Source of the DNA: Pseudomonas sp. AKS31
GTDB taxonomy: Bacteria > Pseudomonadota > Gammaproteobacteria > Pseudomonadales > Pseudomonadaceae
DNA length: 64,000 nt
Assembly: GCF_023634765.1 (NCBI RefSeq)
Contig: NZ_JAMLFX010000002.1
Coordinates: 1,070,384-1,134,383, forward strand
Reading direction: 5' to 3'
Shown: piece by piece, positions 60,749 through 64,000 of the stretch
How positions within the stretch are numbered: the first letter of the stretch is position 1
How the letters are laid out: each line of letters opens with the position of its first letter
The notes under the pieces: model-generated
Seen by the model: only the letters and a program-made list of their open reading frames with translations
Told to the model about the DNA's origin: nothing
Databases searched by the model: none
Made by a program: the position numbers and the translations under genes

Positions 60749-61234
60749 ATGATCGATGCCGCCATCTACAAACAAGTCATGGGCTCGTTCCCGTCCGGCG
60801 TAACCGTTATCACCACCCTGGACGATGACGGTCAGATTGTCGGCCTGACGGCCAGCGCGTTCAGCTCGCTGTCGATGGACCCGGCGCTGGTGCTGTTCTG
60901 CCCCAACTACAGCTCCGATTCGTACCCGGTACTGATCAAGAACAAGCGTTTTGCGATCCACGTTCTGTCCGGCGGCCAGCAAAGCGAAGCCTACGCCTTC
61001 GCCCGCAAAGGCAAGGACAAGGCACAAGGCATCGAATGGACATTGAGCGAACTGGGTAACCCGATCCTGGCCAACGCGACAGCTATCATCGAATGTGAGC
61101 TGTGGCGCGAATACGAAGGCGGCGACCACGCCATCATGGTCGGCGCGGTGAAGAATCTGATCGTTCCCGAACAGCACACCGGGCCATTGGTGTATTGCCA
61201 CGGCAAGATGGGCGCCCTGCCCGTCCTGGCCTGA
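60749..61234 (+). CDS. Flavin reductase family protein (paralogue 2)
   Basis: 161-residue split-barrel flavin reductase, same family as 30821 and about 74 percent identical by eye. Start at 60749 is given by homology to the paralogue; the frame is open for 26 codons upstream, across the promoter. First gene of the site E operon, so it is the direct partner of the LLM monooxygenase at 61394, delivering FMNH2. Confidence 0.92.
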   Translation: MIDAAIYKQVMGSFPSGVTVITTLDDDGQIVGLTASAFSSLSMDPALVLFCPNYSSDSYPVLIKNKRFAIHVLSGGQQSEAYAFARKGKDKAQGIEWTLSELGNPILANATAIIECELWREYEGGDHAIMVGAVKNLIVPEQHTGPLVYCHGKMGALPVLA

Positions 61235-61263
61235 TCAAAACCTCCAGCCCTATGCAAATCAAA

Positions 61264-61350
61264 TGTGGGAGCGAGCCTGCTCGCGAAGGCAGTGTTACAG
61301 GCCACGCAGCAAGCGACTGACACAGCGCGATCGCGAACCGCTCACTCCCA
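61264..61350. repeat. Degenerate REP pair, GTGGGAGCGAGCC family
   Basis: A good left copy at 61264-61288 faces a much diverged copy ending at 61350; lies between the flavin reductase and LLM genes. Confidence 0.65.
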
Positions 61351-61393
61351 CCGATTTTTGTAGCCTCAACAACAAAAAATCCGAGGAAGCGTC

Positions 61394-62437
61394 ATGAAAT
61401 TTTCCCTGTTCATCCACATGGAACGCTGGGACGAAAGCGTCAGCCACCGCCAACTGTTCGAAGACCTCACCGAACTGACCCTGATAGCCGAGGCCGGCGG
61501 TTTCAGCACCGTGTGGATCGGCGAACACCACGCCATGGAATACACCATCTCGCCAAGCCCGATGCCATTGCTCGCCTACCTCGCGGCCAAAACCACCACC
61601 ATTCACCTCGGCGCCGGCACCATCATTGCGCCGTTCTGGCACCCGTTGCGCGTTGCCGGTGAATGCGCGTTGCTCGACGTCATCAGCAACGGTCGCATGG
61701 AAGTAGGCCTGGCCCGTGGTGCCTATCAGGTTGAATTCGATCGCATGGCCGGCGGCATGCCCGCCTCCAGCGGTGGCCAGGCACTGCGTGAAATGGTTCC
61801 AGTGGTCCGCGCCCTGTGGCAAGGCGACTACGCCCATGACGGCGATATCTGGAAATTCCCCACCTCCACCAGCGTGCCAAAACCAATTCAGAAGCCCAAC
61901 CCGCCAATGTGGATCGCCGCCCGCGACCCGGATTCGCACAACTTCGCTGTGGCCAACGGCTGCAACGTGATGGTCACACCGTTGATGAAGGGCGACGAAG
62001 AAGTCCTCGACCTGAAGAACAAGTTCCAGACCGCGCTGGACAACAATCCAGACGTGCCGCGTCCGCAACTGATGGTGCTGCGCCATACTCATGTACACAC
62101 CGCCGATAACCCGGATGGCTGGAAAGTCGGCGCGAAAGCGATCTCACGTTTCTACCGCACCTTCGATGCCTGGTTCGGCAACAAGGAAACCCCGGTCAAT
62201 GGCTTCCTCGCGCCGAGCCCGGAAGAGAAGTTTGCCGGGCGTCCGGAGTTTGAGCTGGAAAGCCTGCACAAGACGGCGATGATTGGTACGCCGGAGGAGA
62301 TCATTCCGCGGATCAAGTACTACCAGGAACTGGGGGTGGATGAGTTCAGTTTCTGGTGTGACAACAGCTTGCCGCATGACGAGAAGAAGAAGTCGTTGGA
62401 GCTGTTTATCAAGCATGTAGTGCCGGCGTTTCGGTAA
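61394..62437 (+). CDS. LLM-class flavin-dependent monooxygenase
   Basis: 347-residue bacterial luciferase-like protein. N-terminal MKFSLFIHMERWD barrel strand, WIGEHH motif (about 42-47), and IHLGAGTIIAPFWHPLRVAGECALLDVISNGR. Uses reduced FMN from a separate reductase and O2. Start at 61394 after GAGGAAGCG. With paired reductase and site E it is the likely key oxygenase of the regulon, acting on the compound taken up by the NCS1 permease or the ABC importer. Comparable reductase/LLM pairs open rings (RutA/RutF in uracil use, PyrA/PyrE in pyridine use). Substrate not known. Confidence 0.92.
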   Translation: MKFSLFIHMERWDESVSHRQLFEDLTELTLIAEAGGFSTVWIGEHHAMEYTISPSPMPLLAYLAAKTTTIHLGAGTIIAPFWHPLRVAGECALLDVISNGRMEVGLARGAYQVEFDRMAGGMPASSGGQALREMVPVVRALWQGDYAHDGDIWKFPTSTSVPKPIQKPNPPMWIAARDPDSHNFAVANGCNVMVTPLMKGDEEVLDLKNKFQTALDNNPDVPRPQLMVLRHTHVHTADNPDGWKVGAKAISRFYRTFDAWFGNKETPVNGFLAPSPEEKFAGRPEFELESLHKTAMIGTPEEIIPRIKYYQELGVDEFSFWCDNSLPHDEKKKSLELFIKHVVPAFR

Positions 62438-62463
62438 ACGCCTGCTGGCTCGGTCCAGTAAAT

Positions 62464-62496
62464 GAAAACGCCCCGGCAGAGTTCGGGGCGTTTTAG
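62464..62496. terminator. Bidirectional terminator
   Basis: Stem AAAACGCCCCG/CGGGGCGTTTT between the LLM gene and the convergent hypothetical gene; T runs on both strands. Confidence 0.88.
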
Positions 62497-62498
62497 TT

Positions 62499-62861
62499 TT
62501 ACGTCGGCTCATCGTCCCAGAAATTTCCGGCGGGTGCGTATTGTCCATCTCGGAAAACAGCGCACCAACCAAAGCTTCGGTAGAACATTTCAAGATCAAT
62601 GATCTGGTAAAGGCCTTCGCTGATTTTACTCAAGGTAATCAGACTATTGGCATAGTGGGTGTATTGACCACCCGCCCCGGCGACCGCACGTCGTTCCAGT
62701 TCCTCACGACTCCAGCCCGATACGATCCCGGATGATTCAGGGACTGTATCCGAGAAGGAAATTTCGAATTGCGTTGAAACCTTGCAAAGGCAGGGAATCC
62801 GTTGCTGTCTGAGCAAATCATCGGAGATCAGGTTGTCAGGGAAATGAATGTGTAATTTCAA
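62499..62861 (-). CDS. Hypothetical protein
   Basis: 120 residues, soluble, with two Cys close together (IPCLCKV at about 22-28) and aromatic-rich C-terminal half (YRSFGWCAVFRDGQYAPAGNFW). The stop is three bases from the bidirectional hairpin. Lower GC than the metabolic genes. Starts five bases after the lipoprotein gene, so it is in one operon with it. Family not recognised; may be an immunity or accessory protein of the truncated locus at the window's edge. Confidence 0.65.
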   Translation of the reverse strand: MKLHIHFPDNLISDDLLRQQRIPCLCKVSTQFEISFSDTVPESSGIVSGWSREELERRAVAGAGGQYTHYANSLITLSKISEGLYQIIDLEMFYRSFGWCAVFRDGQYAPAGNFWDDEPT

Positions 62862-62866
62862 ATGGC

Positions 62867-63412
62867 TCAGGCTCCGATGAGGCTACGCTGACCCGGCCGG
62901 GTGACATCGTAAACATGCTGCTCGCAACCCTGCCCAACAAACTGAAACTCCACCAGGTAGACCTTGCTTCGCTCCGGGGTAAAAGTACTGTTCAGCGGCC
63001 CGCAGCTATAAGTATTGCCGGTACCCATGCCGTTGGAACGCCCCGACACCTCGAAGGGTTCGTCGGCATTGGCTTGCGTTTCCAACTGAGGGAAGTGTTT
63101 GAACGTGGCGCTATTGGCCGCTTCGCTAAATTTGGCGATCCAGCCGAATACCTTGCCCCGCCCGGAATCCACCACAGTACCCAGCACTTCCATTCGCCGA
63201 TCGGGATCTGCAGCACGGCGGACCGAGAACTCGACAGGGTACGTGTAACCTGTCGCTTTCATGATGACTTTGGCGTGTTGTGCATCTGCCATAGCCGTTT
63301 TTTGCTGAAGTTGTACACCATCCTTTAAAAGACTGGGAGAAGAGTCTCTGAGGTTGGAGTGGCAGCCTGCAATCAGGAAAACCAGTGAAAGCAAAAGTCC
63401 CGCTCTAATCAC
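62867..63412 (-). CDS. Lipoprotein, hypothetical
   Basis: 181 residues. Signal peptide with lipobox IAGC (Cys17), then a beta-rich mature domain with Cys in YSCGPL and GCEQHVYD, a probable disulfide. Lies between two small hypothetical genes on the same strand. Outer-membrane or periplasmic; periplasmic lipoproteins near effector genes are often immunity proteins, but no homology is evident to me. Confidence 0.72.
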   Translation of the reverse strand: MIRAGLLLSLVFLIAGCHSNLRDSSPSLLKDGVQLQQKTAMADAQHAKVIMKATGYTYPVEFSVRRAADPDRRMEVLGTVVDSGRGKVFGWIAKFSEAANSATFKHFPQLETQANADEPFEVSGRSNGMGTGNTYSCGPLNSTFTPERSKVYLVEFQFVGQGCEQHVYDVTRPGQRSLIGA

Positions 63413-63481
63413 TTTTTATTACCCTGTAAAGACTTAGCGGGCAGACTTATCGAGTTCAATAAACCTGCCCTGCAGCAATCG

Positions 63482-63847
63482 TTAAATAATGTCTAAAAGC
63501 TTTAAGTCCGACTCGACCTGCACAGCATCTTGCTCAGACAACTGTGACATAAGAGACGCTAACCCATGCACCTCAATAATCCCTTTTATATGGTCAACCG
63601 AAAAATCAAAAGCGACCTTGGGTTCTCTTCCCGCCGACAACACAAGCCCGGCAGTCTGCAGCATTAGCTTTTCAACTGGAGTAACAAAACTTTCTTCCAT
63701 CTCATTTAATGCATAGCCGACTTCAAGTTCCCCTTCAACCCAGGAAAAACCTGATTTTTTGTTCTTCCTGATCTTAGTCCTGCAGTAAATTGGATAGTAG
63801 TAAAACACTCGCTGCATTATTTCTTTATAACTTAAAATCGCTGACAT
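63482..63847 (-). CDS. Hypothetical protein, AT-rich
   Basis: 121 residues from ATG 63847, which has GAGAG upstream (a longer frame to 63895 lacks a site). Start MSAILSYKEIMQRVF; no signal peptide. Markedly AT-rich compared with the rest of the window, suggesting transfer. It lies 50 bases after the stop of the truncated gene 63898-64000. Position, size and composition are like immunity genes beside polymorphic-toxin ends. Function unknown. Confidence 0.65.
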   Translation of the reverse strand: MSAILSYKEIMQRVFYYYPIYCRTKIRKNKKSGFSWVEGELEVGYALNEMEESFVTPVEKLMLQTAGLVLSAGREPKVAFDFSVDHIKGIIEVHGLASLMSQLSEQDAVQVESDLKLLDII

Positions 63848-63897
63848 GATCAGTCTCTCAAGATAAACGGGACAGCCCCTGAGGGATCCCCACAAAT

Positions 63898-64000
63898 CTA
63901 CTCCAGGCTCTGCGCCTGATGATGCACCTCATCGCGCAGAGCTTTCTCCAATCTTTCCCAGTCTCCGCTGCCTCCGAACTCTGTGCACCTGCGCCAGTAT
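63898..64000 (-). CDS. Partial CDS: C-terminal end of a gene beyond the right edge
   Basis: The reverse-strand frame ends at TAG (63898-63900) and reads, over about 33 residues, a charged, helical tail (EFGGSGDWERLEKALRDEVH) and then QAQSLE. It opens to the window edge with no stop and shows good coding composition. Followed by an AT-rich small gene, this could be the C-terminal toxin end of a larger effector, but the fragment is too short to name. Confidence 0.5.
   Translation of the reverse strand, partial: YWRRCTEFGGSGDWERLEKALRDEVHHQAQSLE

Overview
The window is a chromosomal segment of a Pseudomonas, most likely of the P. fluorescens group. The evidence is high-GC coding with G/C third positions, ATGA start/stop overlaps inside operons, typical Pseudomonas gene families, and dense dispersed REP-type inverted repeats of at least five families. 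No rRNA, tRNA, prophage, insertion sequence or CRISPR array was seen.

Layout. 0.1-7.6 kb: a small conserved gene, then a tightly overlapped MoxR/DUF58/VWA/TPR/BatD operon (Bat-type, aerotolerance-like). 7.8-8.2 kb: a lone AT-rich orphan gene. 8.5-14 kb: sbcD-sbcC-GST. 14.1-16.6 kb: small membrane or exported proteins and a beta-propeller lactonase. 16.8-23.7 kb: an L-arabinonate-type non-phosphorylative sugar-acid catabolic cluster (semialdehyde dehydrogenase, AraD1-family protein, MFS importer, IlvD/Edd dehydratase, FadR-type regulator), with two exact FadR-family operator matches in the divergent promoter. 24-27.5 kb: an RND/MMPL exporter and a Ycf48-like propeller protein.

27.8-39.2 kb and 59-62.4 kb hold what looks like one dispersed, uncharacterised regulon. 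A TGGTATACCA-type palindrome occurs at five places: before the DUF1185/hydrolase/aldehyde dehydrogenase/flavin reductase/CMD/GntR/Nudix operon; between a DUF1330 gene and a ribBX-like gene; before a polyamine-type ABC importer; before an NCS1 permease; and before a second flavin reductase plus an LLM-class flavin monooxygenase. The operators sit in two fixed phasings relative to the -35/-10 hexamers. I infer a two-component, reduced-flavin-dependent catabolic pathway for an imported nitrogenous compound, with its own flavin supply and an FCD GntR regulator encoded inside it. The substrate is unknown.

39.4-41.8 kb: a ParD-like antitoxin gene overlapping a methionine aminopeptidase gene, and a short Ppx/GppA gene preceded by opposed Pho boxes; one Pho box points at a very short terminated transcript. 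41.8-44.9 kb: a cobalamin riboswitch and a BtuF/FecCD/ATPase importer. 45-51 kb: GNAT, metE, and a reverse-transsulfuration pair (cystathionine beta-synthase plus gamma-synthase/lyase). 51-57.5 kb: two lipoproteins, a hybrid histidine kinase with a divergent LuxR response regulator, an SBF-like transporter with a divergent AraC regulator, and TerC. 57.7-62.4 kb: a PotF-like binding protein, then the NCS1/flavin reductase/LLM part of the regulon. 62.5-64 kb: small hypothetical genes and the last codons of a gene running off the right edge, possibly an effector/immunity locus.
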